Positions 35,226-44,083 of a stretch of DNA of 64,000 nucleotides are shown here, piece by piece (positions within the stretch are counted from its first letter, which is position 1; every line of letters begins with the position of its first letter). A program made the position numbers and the translations under genes. Origin of the DNA: Vibrio penaeicida. Its GTDB lineage: Bacteria; Pseudomonadota; Gammaproteobacteria; Enterobacterales; Vibrionaceae. Location: assembly GCF_030689305.1 (NCBI RefSeq), contig NZ_JAUYVM010000001.1, forward strand, positions 186,001 to 250,000. The letters run 5' to 3'. A model generated the notes under the pieces. The model was given only the letters and a program-made list of their open reading frames with translations. It had not been told where the DNA came from and made no database searches.

Positions 35226-36398
35226 ATGTACTCGAACTCTAAATTTCCAATGTTTGCGAACAAAGACAACATCAGCTTAGAAGACTTTGTCGCCAGTCGT
35301 GTTCCCTCTTCAGAATTTGCGCTCAAATGGCCATCTGAAGTGCATCAAGGTATTGTCATATACGATGCGCATCAAATTGATTCCGAAAACTGGGACACCA
35401 TCAAAGATGAATTGGCGAGTATTTTTCTGATGGGAGGTGGTATCGTCGTCATTAAACACTTTTTCTCAGATACCCAAATTGTCGATTCAATGAGCCATGT
35501 TTTTAATGACATTCTGGCGTCAGAGCTAGGGTTTGGTGAAGGCGATCATTTCGCTCAAGCAGGGGCAACAGCCAATGGGCGTATCTGGAATGTGTTTCAA
35601 AAAAGTGCGTTGGCGAACCCAGAGGTATTCATCAATTACTACAAGAACCCTTTGCTTAAATTGGTTTCAGAGTCTTGGCTTGGCGGAAACTACCAAGTTA
35701 CCGCTCAGGTCAATATTGTTCGTCCTGGGGGGCGTGCACAACAGTCTCATCGCGATTACCACCTTGGTTTTCAACACGCAGATACGTTAAGCCAATATCC
35801 CGTTCATGCTCAGCAAATGTCGGCATTACTGACTCTGCAAGGAGCTATCGCACACAGTGATATGCCGCTAGAGAGCGGTCCAACCAAGCTTTTACCGTAC
35901 TCTCAACACTACTCTTTAGGATATATCTCGTGCAGAGAACCCATATTTCAACAGTACTTCGAAGATCACTGTGTGCAACTGCCGTTATCCAAAGGCGATG
36001 CCCTCTTTTTTAACCCAGCCATCGTGCACGCAGCAGGACAAAACGACACACAAGACGTGCAGCGCTGCGCCAACTTACTTCAAATATCCTCTGCGTTTGC
36101 GAAACCGATGGAAACGGTAGATTTAGCCAAGGTATCGTCAACGCTCTTCGATAACCTAAGTGTGCATTGGCAATCAGGAACACTGAACGAATTGGAAAAA
36201 GACGCCATTCTTACAGCCTCGGCTGATGGTTACTCTTTCCCCACCAATTTAGATACAGACGCACCCGTTGGTGAATTAGCGCCTCAAACCATGAAACAGT
36301 TACTCAAATCGGTATTAGACAAAGGCGAGTCGAAACAACAATACCAAGAAGCACTATTGGCTCAATCCGAAAGGCGAAAAGCTGAACCCGAGAGGTGA
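35226..36398 (+). CDS. Phytanoyl-CoA dioxygenase (PhyH)-like Fe(II)/2-oxoglutarate oxygenase
   Basis: A 390-aa double-stranded beta-helix oxygenase. Iron ligands are visible as H175 and D177 in QQSHRDYHLGF and H268 in FFNPAIVHAAGQ, with R280 as the likely 2-oxoglutarate anchor. No signal peptide; cytoplasmic. Start ATG 35226 follows AAAAGGAGAAACCCC. It is divergent from iolB/iolG and shares their operator-bearing promoter region, so it is probably co-regulated with inositol use. Its substrate is unknown. Removal of a methyl group from O-methyl-inositols such as pinitol, or oxidation of an inositol conjugate, are guesses from context. Confidence 0.85.
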   Translation: MYSNSKFPMFANKDNISLEDFVASRVPSSEFALKWPSEVHQGIVIYDAHQIDSENWDTIKDELASIFLMGGGIVVIKHFFSDTQIVDSMSHVFNDILASELGFGEGDHFAQAGATANGRIWNVFQKSALANPEVFINYYKNPLLKLVSESWLGGNYQVTAQVNIVRPGGRAQQSHRDYHLGFQHADTLSQYPVHAQQMSALLTLQGAIAHSDMPLESGPTKLLPYSQHYSLGYISCREPIFQQYFEDHCVQLPLSKGDALFFNPAIVHAAGQNDTQDVQRCANLLQISSAFAKPMETVDLAKVSSTLFDNLSVHWQSGTLNELEKDAILTASADGYSFPTNLDTDAPVGELAPQTMKQLLKSVLDKGESKQQYQEALLAQSERRKAEPER

Positions 36399-36402
36399 TA
36401 AC

Positions 36403-36431
36403 AAGCCAAGCCTTATGCGCTTAGCTTGGTT
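36403..36431 (+). terminator. Hairpin after the dioxygenase gene
   Basis: AAGCCAAGC and GCTTGGTT arms five bases after the stop, followed by AAGCCTTTAT. Possible terminator. Confidence 0.45.
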
Positions 36432-36507
36432 AAGCCTTTATATTCGACCAGCACCAAATTCATTCAATTTTTTTGAATAGATTTGTCGTGTCACAAGCGT
36501 TGGCTTA

Positions 36508-37440
36508 ATGGTGAATAAAACGTATGATTTAAAAACACAATTTTTATTCACCACTTTTATGCACACTCAACAACATAACCCTATACGCGGTGCGTCTTGG
36601 ATGCTTACCGCCGGAATGGCTTTCGCCATTGTTAATAGCCTTGCTCAAGTCGCAAGTATTAACTTTGGCGTTCCGTCCACCACCGTAGCGCTGCTCCAAT
36701 ATGGGATTGCGCTATTGGTTATTCTCCCGTATCTAAGAACGCTAGGCATTCGCCAATCACTCAAAACTCAACATTTTGGGTGGCATGCAATGCGTGTTTT
36801 TCTCTCCGTTATTGGTATACAACTTTGGCTGTGGGCACTGGCTTACCCTGTCCCTATTTGGCAAGGCATCGCACTGCTAATGACATCACCACTTTTCGCC
36901 ACCGTTGGTTCAGGCCTGATTCTAAAAGAAAAAGTGGGGGCTGCTCGCTGGTTTGCGACATTGGCGGGCTTTGCAGGTGCCATGATTATTTTAGAGCCAT
37001 GGGCAGACGACTTTAGCTGGGCGACACTATTGCCCGTCGGTGCTGCATTTTTCTGGGCATGTTATTCCATTATGGTGAAAAAGTTATCAGTGAACGATCC
37101 ACCTTCTACTATGGTCGTGTACCTTCTTTTGCTGATCACCCCATTTAATCTATTGTTGGCACTACCCGATTTTTCTATGCCTAGCACGTGGAATTTATGG
37201 GCAGTGTTGATTGCCGCGGGAGCGATGACAGCGCTAGCGCAATGGGCAATTGTGAAAGCTTACGCCGTTGCCGATGCATCGTTTGTACAACCCTTTGATC
37301 ACGCCAAACTTCCTCTAAACGTGTTGGCTGGGTGGATGGTATTTGGCTGGGTTCCTCCGGGTCGGCTATGGCTTGGTGCAGCCATTATTATTGGTGCCGT
37401 CGCTTTTATTACGCACTGGGAAACCAAAAAGTCGAACTAG
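36508..37440 (+). CDS. DMT-superfamily (EamA) transporter
   Basis: A ten-segment EamA permease: two repeated halves, with WMLTAGMAFAIVNSLAQVAS opening the first and PVGAAFFWACYSIMVKKLS opening the second, and ALAQWAIVKAYAVADASFVQPFDH before the last helices. Substrate unknown. The start is uncertain: ATG 36508 has no ribosome site, and ATG 36559 (MHTQQHNPIRG) better matches the usual N terminus. It follows the dioxygenase by about 110 bases; a hairpin in between suggests separate transcription. It may move an inositol-related compound, but nothing in the sequence shows this. Confidence 0.85.
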   Translation: MVNKTYDLKTQFLFTTFMHTQQHNPIRGASWMLTAGMAFAIVNSLAQVASINFGVPSTTVALLQYGIALLVILPYLRTLGIRQSLKTQHFGWHAMRVFLSVIGIQLWLWALAYPVPIWQGIALLMTSPLFATVGSGLILKEKVGAARWFATLAGFAGAMIILEPWADDFSWATLLPVGAAFFWACYSIMVKKLSVNDPPSTMVVYLLLLITPFNLLLALPDFSMPSTWNLWAVLIAAGAMTALAQWAIVKAYAVADASFVQPFDHAKLPLNVLAGWMVFGWVPPGRLWLGAAIIIGAVAFITHWETKKSN

Positions 37441-37663
37441 CCTTCTGCGGTAGAGTGTACTTGTGATTGAAAACCTCAGGATTAAGCGACCTTGAGAATA
37501 GGTGTACTTGCGATTGAATACACTTGCAACTTAAACTGCTCGCGCTTAAGAATGATAGCGCGAGCATCATTTGTGATGCATTTGTGAGCTTTCTGTGAGT
37601 TATTCGAGCAAAGGCTGAGCGTATAGTCGTTATGACTTTAATAACGACACGCGAGGTTTTCGC

Positions 37664-38341
37664 ATGAAAAACACAACAAAAACACTCATCTCTTTAGCAC
37701 TATTTAGTCTTTCTCCTTCATTGCTGGCCAACTCTTATTACTACCATCAAGAAAGAGTTTACGAAGTCACGGTAACGAACCTTACAAAGGGCATTTCATT
37801 TACTCCTTTTCTAGGTGCGACCCATTTACCAAGGCACCAACTTTTTAAGCTCGGGGAGCCTGTCTCTGATAATGTGGAACGAGTCGCCGAAGGGGGAGAT
37901 ATCGCGCCATTGCAAGCTCAACTTGATGACTCCAATTATGTCTCTTCTACTTCTCCATCAGAGGGCTTACTCAACAATGGCCAAAGTGTGTCATTTGAAA
38001 TCACATCAACTCGCCCGCATAGCCGATTGAGCCTTATTTCTATGCTGCTTCCCACCAATGACACAATGGTATCACTCCGCGGAAAACGACTGCCTAGGTA
38101 CATAGGTAAATCGGTAACCTACCAAATGCACGCATACGATGCTGGCACAGAAGCCAACGATGAATTATGCGCTAATATTCCTGGTCCTCACTGTGGCGGT
38201 TCGCCATTCTCTGCTGCAGCTGACACTGATGAAGGCTATGTTTACCCAAGCCCAGGTATCCACGGTGAAGCCGATCTTGCGCAGTCTGCCTATGACTGGC
38301 AAGGCGCTGTCGCCAAAGTAAGAATCAAGCGAATTCAATAG
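37664..38341 (+). CDS. Spondin-domain secreted protein
   Basis: A 225-aa protein with signal peptide (MKNTTKTLISLALFSLSPSL, cleaved near LLAN/SYYY) and a spondin_N domain: VYEVTVTNLTKGISFTPFLGATH, EITSTRPHSRLSLISMLLPTNDTMVSL, and an acidic metal-type stretch AYDAGTEANDELC with two cysteines (ELC, PHCGG). Bacterial spondin proteins are predicted to bind surfaces or calcium; no function is established. Monocistronic; start follows a CGAGG site. Confidence 0.85.
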   Translation: MKNTTKTLISLALFSLSPSLLANSYYYHQERVYEVTVTNLTKGISFTPFLGATHLPRHQLFKLGEPVSDNVERVAEGGDIAPLQAQLDDSNYVSSTSPSEGLLNNGQSVSFEITSTRPHSRLSLISMLLPTNDTMVSLRGKRLPRYIGKSVTYQMHAYDAGTEANDELCANIPGPHCGGSPFSAAADTDEGYVYPSPGIHGEADLAQSAYDWQGAVAKVRIKRIQ

Positions 38342-38463
38342 GTTGAATCTTGGCAGAACCTATGTTCTGCCTTATTCTTCTAAACGATTGTTCTCTCTGA
38401 ATGGGGAATTGGAGGAACGTCAATGCACTCAATAATATTGACCTTACTTCCAGAGGAATCAAA

Positions 38464-38913
38464 ATGAAAAAAACCATCGCTATTGGCGTGTTTTCATGCC
38501 TTTTGTCCTACTCGGCTATTGCTGAAAACGGCCTTGTAACCATAAAAAGCAATCACAATGTCGATCAAACAACTCAGAACCTTGTGGCTGTTCTTGAGAA
38601 AAAAGGCATGACCGTTTTCACCCAAATCAAACATGATGAAGGTGCAAAGAAAGTGGGAATGGAACTCAGACCTACCCGTCTTGTTATTTTTGGTAATCCA
38701 AAAGTCGGCACACCATTGATGAAATGCAGCCAAACCGCTGCTATCGACTTGCCGCAAAAAATGCTCATTTGGCAAGACGAAGCAGGGGAAAATTGGTTGT
38801 CTTACAATAGCCCTGACTATCTCAACACTCGTCATGGATTGGATAAGTGTGAAAAAGTTATCGGTAAAGTGAAACAAGCCCTAAGTAATTTTGCTAAGGC
38901 TGCTACTCAGTAA
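38464..38913 (+). CDS. DUF302 family periplasmic protein
   Basis: A 149-aa secreted protein. Start at 38464 follows GAGGAATCAAA; an upstream ATG at 38401 is not supported. The signal peptide MKKTIAIGVFSCLLSYSAIA precedes a DUF302 domain: LEKKGMTVFTQIKHDEGAKKVGMELRPTRLVIFGNPKVGTPLM, then DLPQKMLIWQDEAGENWLSY. DUF302 proteins are of unknown function, some linked to metal or sulfur stress. Two cysteines (MKCSQT, DKCEKV) may pair. Confidence 0.88.
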   Translation: MKKTIAIGVFSCLLSYSAIAENGLVTIKSNHNVDQTTQNLVAVLEKKGMTVFTQIKHDEGAKKVGMELRPTRLVIFGNPKVGTPLMKCSQTAAIDLPQKMLIWQDEAGENWLSYNSPDYLNTRHGLDKCEKVIGKVKQALSNFAKAATQ

Positions 38914-38956
38914 CCACAGATCGCAATTCAATTTTAGTTCTAAATGTAGGAGTGTG

Positions 38957-39163
38957 GTGTCGGTATTTATCGATAGCCAAATTGGCAGCTCTCCTACTGT
39001 ATTTCCCTCCTTTCCACTTCGCTTTTTGACCATCAAAATTGATTCTCAATTAGACAAAACCCAACTCGATAAAATAAAAAACATTAAAATTCAAGCTATT
39101 AAATTTGGCACACCGCTTGCTGCAGTCACTATTAGTAATAAATCCAAAATCTATACTAGCTAG
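38957..39163 (+). CDS. Possible 68-aa protein upstream of the LruC pair (uncertain)
   Basis: A GTG start at 38957 sits four bases after AGGAG, and the frame stays open to a TAG eight bases before the lipoprotein gene. The product (MSVFIDSQIGSSPTVF... TIKIDSQLDKTQLDKIKN) matches no family I recognise and has no signal peptide. Base composition is AT-rich. It could be a small gene, a decayed one, or chance. Confidence 0.25.
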   Translation: MSVFIDSQIGSSPTVFPSFPLRFLTIKIDSQLDKTQLDKIKNIKIQAIKFGTPLAAVTISNKSKIYTS

Positions 39164-39171
39164 CGGGGTGA

Positions 39172-39660
39172 ATGATGAAAATCACACAAAATGCCATTTC
39201 AGTAACCATAGCCACCTTGATACTTTCAGCATGTGGTGGTGGAGGCGGCGATAGTAGCAGTTCTGGGTCACCCTCCCCTTCAGCACCAATTTCAAGCTCA
39301 GAATTTAAAGATATTACGGTGCCTAGTGGGTTTGATTGGAAAGGCTCGTCCAACCAACAAATCACATTCAGTGTCGTCAGCAACATGACTCAAGTCGATG
39401 GGGTTAACGCCAGCATACGTGGGCACCATATTTTAAAAATCTACAGCATGACATCATCCAGCGCAGATCCCATTCCATTCTTCACTGGAAGAACCGATTC
39501 AATGGGTCAAATACAAAGTGAACTTCGGCTTTCATCCAACTGGCAATCCATCAAAGTGACAACCACGGTGGATGGAGAAAACTGCACTAGCGTGACGTCC
39601 ATTTCAGATTTAACGAATCAGATTAATGTGGGTTGCGACCTTGTATTAGGCACGGATTAG
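39172..39660 (+). CDS. Small lipoprotein linked to LruC protein
   Basis: A 162-aa lipoprotein with signal MMKITQNAISVTIATLILSA, lipobox LSAC and a Gly/Ser/Pro spacer (GGGGGDSSSSGSPSPSAP). The remainder is a beta-rich domain with SSEFKDITVPSGFDWKGSSN and two later cysteines (NCTSV, GCDLV). It ends nine bases before the LruC-domain gene, so the two form an operon; this two-gene arrangement of a short lipoprotein followed by an LruC protein also fits other vibrios from memory. Probably an outer-membrane or periplasmic partner of it. Confidence 0.8.
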   Translation: MMKITQNAISVTIATLILSACGGGGGDSSSSGSPSPSAPISSSEFKDITVPSGFDWKGSSNQQITFSVVSNMTQVDGVNASIRGHHILKIYSMTSSSADPIPFFTGRTDSMGQIQSELRLSSNWQSIKVTTTVDGENCTSVTSISDLTNQINVGCDLVLGTD

Positions 39661-39669
39661 GAGGCTGCT

Positions 39670-41364
39670 ATGATCATTAGAAAAACACATCAAACTGCGT
39701 GGTTTCTTCTCTCGCTAGCTTTATGCAGTACCTCTGCGTTAGGCGCTGCGTCGGAGGATAACACCGTAACTAACAATGATGGTTCCGTCACTATCACTCA
39801 AAAAATCAACGCAAACAGTACGTCACCGCATTATGTTGCACCTTCTGGCTACGGGTTTGATATCTACAGCGGTAAAGACCAAGATTACTCTTGGCAACAC
39901 AGTATTTCTTTGCCAACAGGAGCTCAGGTTACGGAATCAACACTCACCATTTACGCCTACGATATTGATTCAGAGCCCAGCCATGGCGAAAACGGGGAAT
40001 ACGACAGCATTTCTGTCGATGGCTCCATGCTCTCGCCCGGCTTTTTGCAAGGAACGAATCGAACTTGGTCTACAACGGTGTTTGACCTTCCAGTAGCCTC
40101 TTTATCGGATGGCATCATCGATGTAGATCTTGATATCGACATGGCGAGAAGAACGTGGAAAACAACGTTGAATTACAGCCTAATGACCGTCACCTATATC
40201 ATTATTCCAAATGATCCACCCTATACTCCGACGCTGAGCCGAAATACGGGAACGGGCGTTAACGAAGATCTTGTGGTCACTGTGACAGGACCTACGCCTG
40301 CCGACCCAGATGGCGATAGCGTGTCTTACGTCTATCGTTGGTTTGTAGACGTTGGGCAAGGGTATTTCGTTGATGACGAATTCGCTGGCAAGTCCAACAA
40401 CTCGGGCGCAACTTTACCTTCAAGCGAAACGAGTCTTAACGAACAGTGGAAAGTGCAGGTGTATGCCGTAGACAGTAACGGTTTGATCAGTGGCGTCGCA
40501 GAAATCACGTGGCCGACCATTGGTGATACCGATGGTGATGGAGTAATGGATGCAGAAGACTACGCTCCAAACGACCCAACAATAGCATTCTATAGCCGCA
40601 CCCCAACCTCTGGTTGGTATACTTTAAGCTTTGAGGATCAGTGGCCAAATGAAGGCGATTACGACCTAAACGATTTTGTTACGCGATACGCTTACGAAGT
40701 CTATACCAATGCCGATAATGAAATGACGCGCTTCGATTACATTGGGCAGGCTGTCGCTCGTGGTGCTAGCCGAGCGAATGGCTTTGGCGTTTCACTTAGC
40801 GGTATTGAAGCAAGCCATGTATCGAGCATGACGAAAACTGTTGCAGGGGTCCAATCCAGCTTGTCACCTGAAATCGGACATAGCGGCGAAATGGTCTTCA
40901 TTGCATTCAGTAATATCCACGACATACTGCCTTCCAATGGGTCATTCAGTTTCTTCAATACCAACAACACCGATGAGCGAGATGGCGTCGATTATCGGGT
41001 TTCGGTTGTGCTGAGCACGGCACTTGAGTCGTTCTCTAGCTCCATCATAAACCCCTTTATTTATGCGACTTACAACCGAGGAACAGAAGTACATTTAATG
41101 AATCAACCCAATACCGATTTGGCAGATACCAGCCTATTTGGATCTGGAGCCGATAACTCTGATTCAGTAGCAGAACGCTTCTACCAAACATCTGCAGGCT
41201 TACCTTGGGCGCTTGATGTTCAAAGTGAATGGCTGCATCCTAATGAAAATACCGATGCTGCCGTGGCATACCCATACTTAAAAACATGGGCGGAATCTGG
41301 GGGTAAAACGAACACGGATTGGTTTAGCAATAAGGTCAACGGAAAATGCTGGAAATGCCGATAA
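39670..41364 (+). CDS. LruC-domain secreted protein
   Basis: A 564-aa exported protein: signal peptide to about residue 25 (ALGAA/SEDN), a beta-sandwich segment to ~170, a cadherin-like repeat (NDPPYTPTLSRN ... PADPDGDSVSYVYRWFVD) and a calcium loop DTDGDGVMDAEDYAPNDP. The LruC domain (DUF4842) begins at WYTLSFEDQWPNEGDYDLND and runs to the end, closing with GKCWKCR. LruC proteins are surface or outer-membrane linked; the Leptospira member is an antigen, and no biochemical role is known. Start follows a TTAGGAGGC site. A strong shared terminator follows at 41431. Confidence 0.87.
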   Translation: MIIRKTHQTAWFLLSLALCSTSALGAASEDNTVTNNDGSVTITQKINANSTSPHYVAPSGYGFDIYSGKDQDYSWQHSISLPTGAQVTESTLTIYAYDIDSEPSHGENGEYDSISVDGSMLSPGFLQGTNRTWSTTVFDLPVASLSDGIIDVDLDIDMARRTWKTTLNYSLMTVTYIIIPNDPPYTPTLSRNTGTGVNEDLVVTVTGPTPADPDGDSVSYVYRWFVDVGQGYFVDDEFAGKSNNSGATLPSSETSLNEQWKVQVYAVDSNGLISGVAEITWPTIGDTDGDGVMDAEDYAPNDPTIAFYSRTPTSGWYTLSFEDQWPNEGDYDLNDFVTRYAYEVYTNADNEMTRFDYIGQAVARGASRANGFGVSLSGIEASHVSSMTKTVAGVQSSLSPEIGHSGEMVFIAFSNIHDILPSNGSFSFFNTNNTDERDGVDYRVSVVLSTALESFSSSIINPFIYATYNRGTEVHLMNQPNTDLADTSLFGSGADNSDSVAERFYQTSAGLPWALDVQSEWLHPNENTDAAVAYPYLKTWAESGGKTNTDWFSNKVNGKCWKCR

Positions 41365-41430
41365 ACTTCTTCCGCTAAGTTTTTATAGAAAAAGGCAAAT
41401 AGACAAGCGTTAGCCTTAGATAAAAACAAT

Positions 41431-41458
41431 ACGCCCATTGATTTGATTCAATGGGCGT
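41431..41458. terminator. Bidirectional terminator
   Basis: ACGCCCATTGA and TCAATGGGCGT form an 11-base stem with TTTGAT loop and A/T runs on both sides, between convergent genes. Confidence 0.9.
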
Positions 41459-41488
41459 TTCATATCGGTTGACCTGTCAATGAAGAAG

Positions 41489-42436
41489 CTATTTTAAGCA
41501 GTCACTCCCTTCCGTCATCAATTTTTTTAACTCTCGATAATCCGTAAATTGAATGTTGTTCTCTTTTATTGATTTTTTAAGCGAACCATCGGTCCAAACG
41601 CGATATTCATCAAATCGTAATTCAGCGTCTCTGAATTGCTGCTTGGCACTGTCGGTTCGAAGTACAGGGTGAATCGCGACGTGATGAAGGGCTGGCTTGG
41701 CATCTTCAAACATTTCTTGATATTGGACTTGGCTTAACCCTTCATCCATTAACCTGTCTGTCGGATTGTAATACATCCAAAAAACATCTGGAGAGAAGAA
41801 CCCTTTCCATTGCAGAGTCGCGGTTCGGCTCCGCTGCTCACGCTGACTCATCCAGTGGTGCTGAACAATAATAGGCAGTTTATAGTGCTTTGCGATGTTA
41901 AGGGTGACGTCCCAGAAATCTTCTCGATATGCCCAATACAGCATGTGGAAGTCTAGATGAGTCACATCGAGCCCCATTTCTAATGCGAGGTCGATTTGCG
42001 CTTCCAGTTCTTTGCGCACGTCTTTGATATTTGCGTGCTCTGCGAGTTCATCTCCCGTTGGCCACATGAAGCCTTTTTCGTTGTATAGCGAAGGGACCTC
42101 TTCTTGACTGAGTAATGGCGTCCAACTGTTGGCTTCTTGCCATTCGTTGGTCAGTGTTAGATGCAGGCCAACTGGTGCTTTATTGCTGATAGCATAACGT
42201 GCAGAGAAATTGAAATTTGGTGTTGGAACCATTAAAGAAAAGGTTTGAACAATGTCTTGCTCATACATTTCAAACACAGCCTTATCCATATCGGGATGCA
42301 TCCCAATGTCGTCAGCATTAATCACAAAAACTGTGTCTTGCGCATCGAAGCCGAGGCACTGATTTATTTTGCTGGCATCGGAGCACCCACTCAGCAATAG
42401 TGCTGCTCCTAACGCACTGACCCATAACTTAGCCAT
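41489..42436 (-). CDS. Lipoprotein YdjC/ChbG-like carbohydrate deacetylase
   Basis: A polysaccharide-deacetylase-like (YdjC family) TIM barrel with Asp-Asp-His metal ligands: VFVINADDIGMHPDMDKAV at the start, VGLHLTLTNEW, and LDVTHLDFHMLYW. It is anchored by lipobox LLSGC after MAKLWVSALGAAL, unlike cytoplasmic ChbG, so it acts in the periplasm or on the surface. The start at 42436 has AGGCGA upstream; ATGs at 42451 and 42478 are alternatives. Its substrate is probably an acetylated oligosaccharide; unknown. Confidence 0.82.
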   Translation of the reverse strand: MAKLWVSALGAALLLSGCSDASKINQCLGFDAQDTVFVINADDIGMHPDMDKAVFEMYEQDIVQTFSLMVPTPNFNFSARYAISNKAPVGLHLTLTNEWQEANSWTPLLSQEEVPSLYNEKGFMWPTGDELAEHANIKDVRKELEAQIDLALEMGLDVTHLDFHMLYWAYREDFWDVTLNIAKHYKLPIIVQHHWMSQREQRSRTATLQWKGFFSPDVFWMYYNPTDRLMDEGLSQVQYQEMFEDAKPALHHVAIHPVLRTDSAKQQFRDAELRFDEYRVWTDGSLKKSIKENNIQFTDYRELKKLMTEGSDCLK

Positions 42437-42564
42437 TTTTCGCCTATACATATTCTGGTTTGAACAAAAATATGCCACAAATTCAATATGTGTAGTTTGA
42501 CTTGTGTTTCGATTTTAAGAGCCTATTGAGCACCTTGAATGGAACATCCGAGCCATCTCGCATT

Positions 42565-42845
42565 TATACCCAAGTATCCTCAAGATGCTAGGTTCAGCGA
42601 GAGTTAACTGGCTTTCAGGCAAGGCATCGATTTGAAGATCTAGTGGTTCTAAATCAAGAATCGGTAACGCAGTATGAAAGCCAGTTAAACTCGCCCTTGG
42701 GAGCCCATATTCTGCCCCACTTCATCGTCTAAGAACTTGGAAAGGACTTGTCATTCCGCTGCGTTCCTGATTTTGAAGTGGAAAGGCTTGAATTGAAACA
42801 AAATATGAGGCTCTGAATCCTGCATCTTGAAGTCACTTGGGTATA
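42565..42845. mobile_element. MITE-like palindromic element, about 280 bp
   Basis: Ends are imperfect inverted copies: left TATACCCAAGTATCCTCAAG (42565) and, on the other strand, right TATACCCAAGTGACTTCAAG (ending 42845), continuing for about 33 bases. Internal arms AACTGGCTTTCA / TGAAAGCCAGTT form a second fold. It has no coding capacity. It fills most of the 450-base gap between the YdjC-like and lipocalin genes. Similar units are scattered in vibrio genomes (from memory). Confidence 0.65.
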
Positions 42846-42889
42846 TATCCAGCTCAGGTATAAATGCTTTGAGGCGGCATTAGATAGGT

Positions 42890-43414
42890 CTATTTGAAAG
42901 GTTGCTGATTCACGAATATCAGCTCATTGGTGTTAAAACCTTTTGCTTTAGAGATCTCTACAAACTTGTCCTTAATCTCTTGGCTAACTTCAGATGTACG
43001 AGACAACAACCAAAGGTAGGAGTTATCTGGTCCTGAAACGAAAGCGTAATCATATCCTTCTTTTTCCAGTTCAAATACCACGTAAGAACCGTAAAACGGA
43101 CCAAAGAATGACACCTTCAAGTAACCTTGATCATCGCCTTCAACAAAGTACGCCTTACCTTCTGCTTGGCTCCACTCTTTATCTTCAAGGGAATAACCAC
43201 GATTGATAACGCGAATACCGCCATCGTCGCGCCAAGAATATTCCGCCGTTACCTGCTCTAATCCACGCTCAAACGAATGATCCAACCTCGCGATTTCATA
43301 CCATTTCCCTAAATATCGCTCACCAGCAAATTCTTGCACTGGTTGTACTTTGTCTGGCATACCTAAACAGCCACTCAAAAATAGTATGGATAAAGCCACT
43401 CCGATAATTTTCAT
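42890..43414 (-). CDS. blc: Outer-membrane lipocalin Blc
   Basis: A bacterial lipocalin lipoprotein of 174 aa. Lipobox LSGC at residues 13-16, lipocalin motif YLGKWYEIARLDHSFERG, then AEYSWRDDGGIRVINRGY and SFFGPFYGSYVVFELEKEGYDYAFVSGP, DNSYLWLLSRT. Blc binds lysophospholipids in the outer membrane and is a stress gene in E. coli. The start at 43414 follows GGGGAATCA. Single gene. Confidence 0.93.
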   Translation of the reverse strand: MKIIGVALSILFLSGCLGMPDKVQPVQEFAGERYLGKWYEIARLDHSFERGLEQVTAEYSWRDDGGIRVINRGYSLEDKEWSQAEGKAYFVEGDDQGYLKVSFFGPFYGSYVVFELEKEGYDYAFVSGPDNSYLWLLSRTSEVSQEIKDKFVEISKAKGFNTNELIFVNQQPFK

Positions 43415-43478
43415 TGATTCCCCGACACAGTATTAAAAGGTAAATAACCTCAGAGCTGAGGTAGCTTGAGTATATATC

Positions 43479-43940
43479 TTACGAATGGATTTCGATTTTG
43501 GATTTCACTGAATTCGCGATAAAGCAGTTTTTGTGAGCCATTGCGTGCAGCTTTTGAAGTTGTTCTGGGGTTGGGATTTTACTTCCAGAAAAAGCCACAG
43601 TTGGGTTTAATGACACGTTACTAATCCACTGCTTTCCGTCTTCACCTTCCGACAATGTTCCGAACGCTTTGTCTTCGTAATGCTCCACCACATATCTTCG
43701 CTTAGCGGCAATCGCCAAAAAAGCCATCATATGGCAGCTCGAAAGCGTGGCAACATACGCCTCTTCTGGATCAACGGCCGTTTCATCTGACAAAGGAGAA
43801 GGAATAACTAAAGGAGAAGAAGATGCTTGTAGGCATAGTCCACCGTCAAATTCCCAAGAATGTGCACGGCTGAATTGGCTATCAGTAAACGTTTGATTTT
43901 CCGATTTTTGCCAACGAATTGTTGCGTGATGAGTCGTCAT
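43479..43940 (-). CDS. OsmC-family organic hydroperoxide reductase-like protein
   Basis: An OsmC/YhfA-type protein of 153 aa with the reactive-cysteine stretch EEAYVATLSSCHMMAFLAIA. The second, more C-terminal Cys is in AHKNCFIANSVKSK, consistent with a two-cysteine peroxidase. Start at 43940 follows an AAGGTG site. It probably reduces organic peroxides; exact subgroup (OsmC versus Ohr) is not certain. Single gene. Confidence 0.87.
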   Translation of the reverse strand: MTTHHATIRWQKSENQTFTDSQFSRAHSWEFDGGLCLQASSSPLVIPSPLSDETAVDPEEAYVATLSSCHMMAFLAIAAKRRYVVEHYEDKAFGTLSEGEDGKQWISNVSLNPTVAFSGSKIPTPEQLQKLHAMAHKNCFIANSVKSKIEIHS

Positions 43941-44083
43941 GGTTTTGAGTACACCTTGAGAAAAAACAAAGTGTACCCAAACTCTTGGATGGATTCGCGG
44001 AGAATCTTAACGATTTAAGCGGCCGATTTTATTTCCCAAGCAAAATAGGTAGGCACAATACAGTTGAGGGATAACACCCTTTC

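Noticed and set aside
42565..42845. Reading the nested inverted repeats as a CRISPR array
   Set aside because: The repeats are inverted, not direct, and there are no regular spacers or cas genes.
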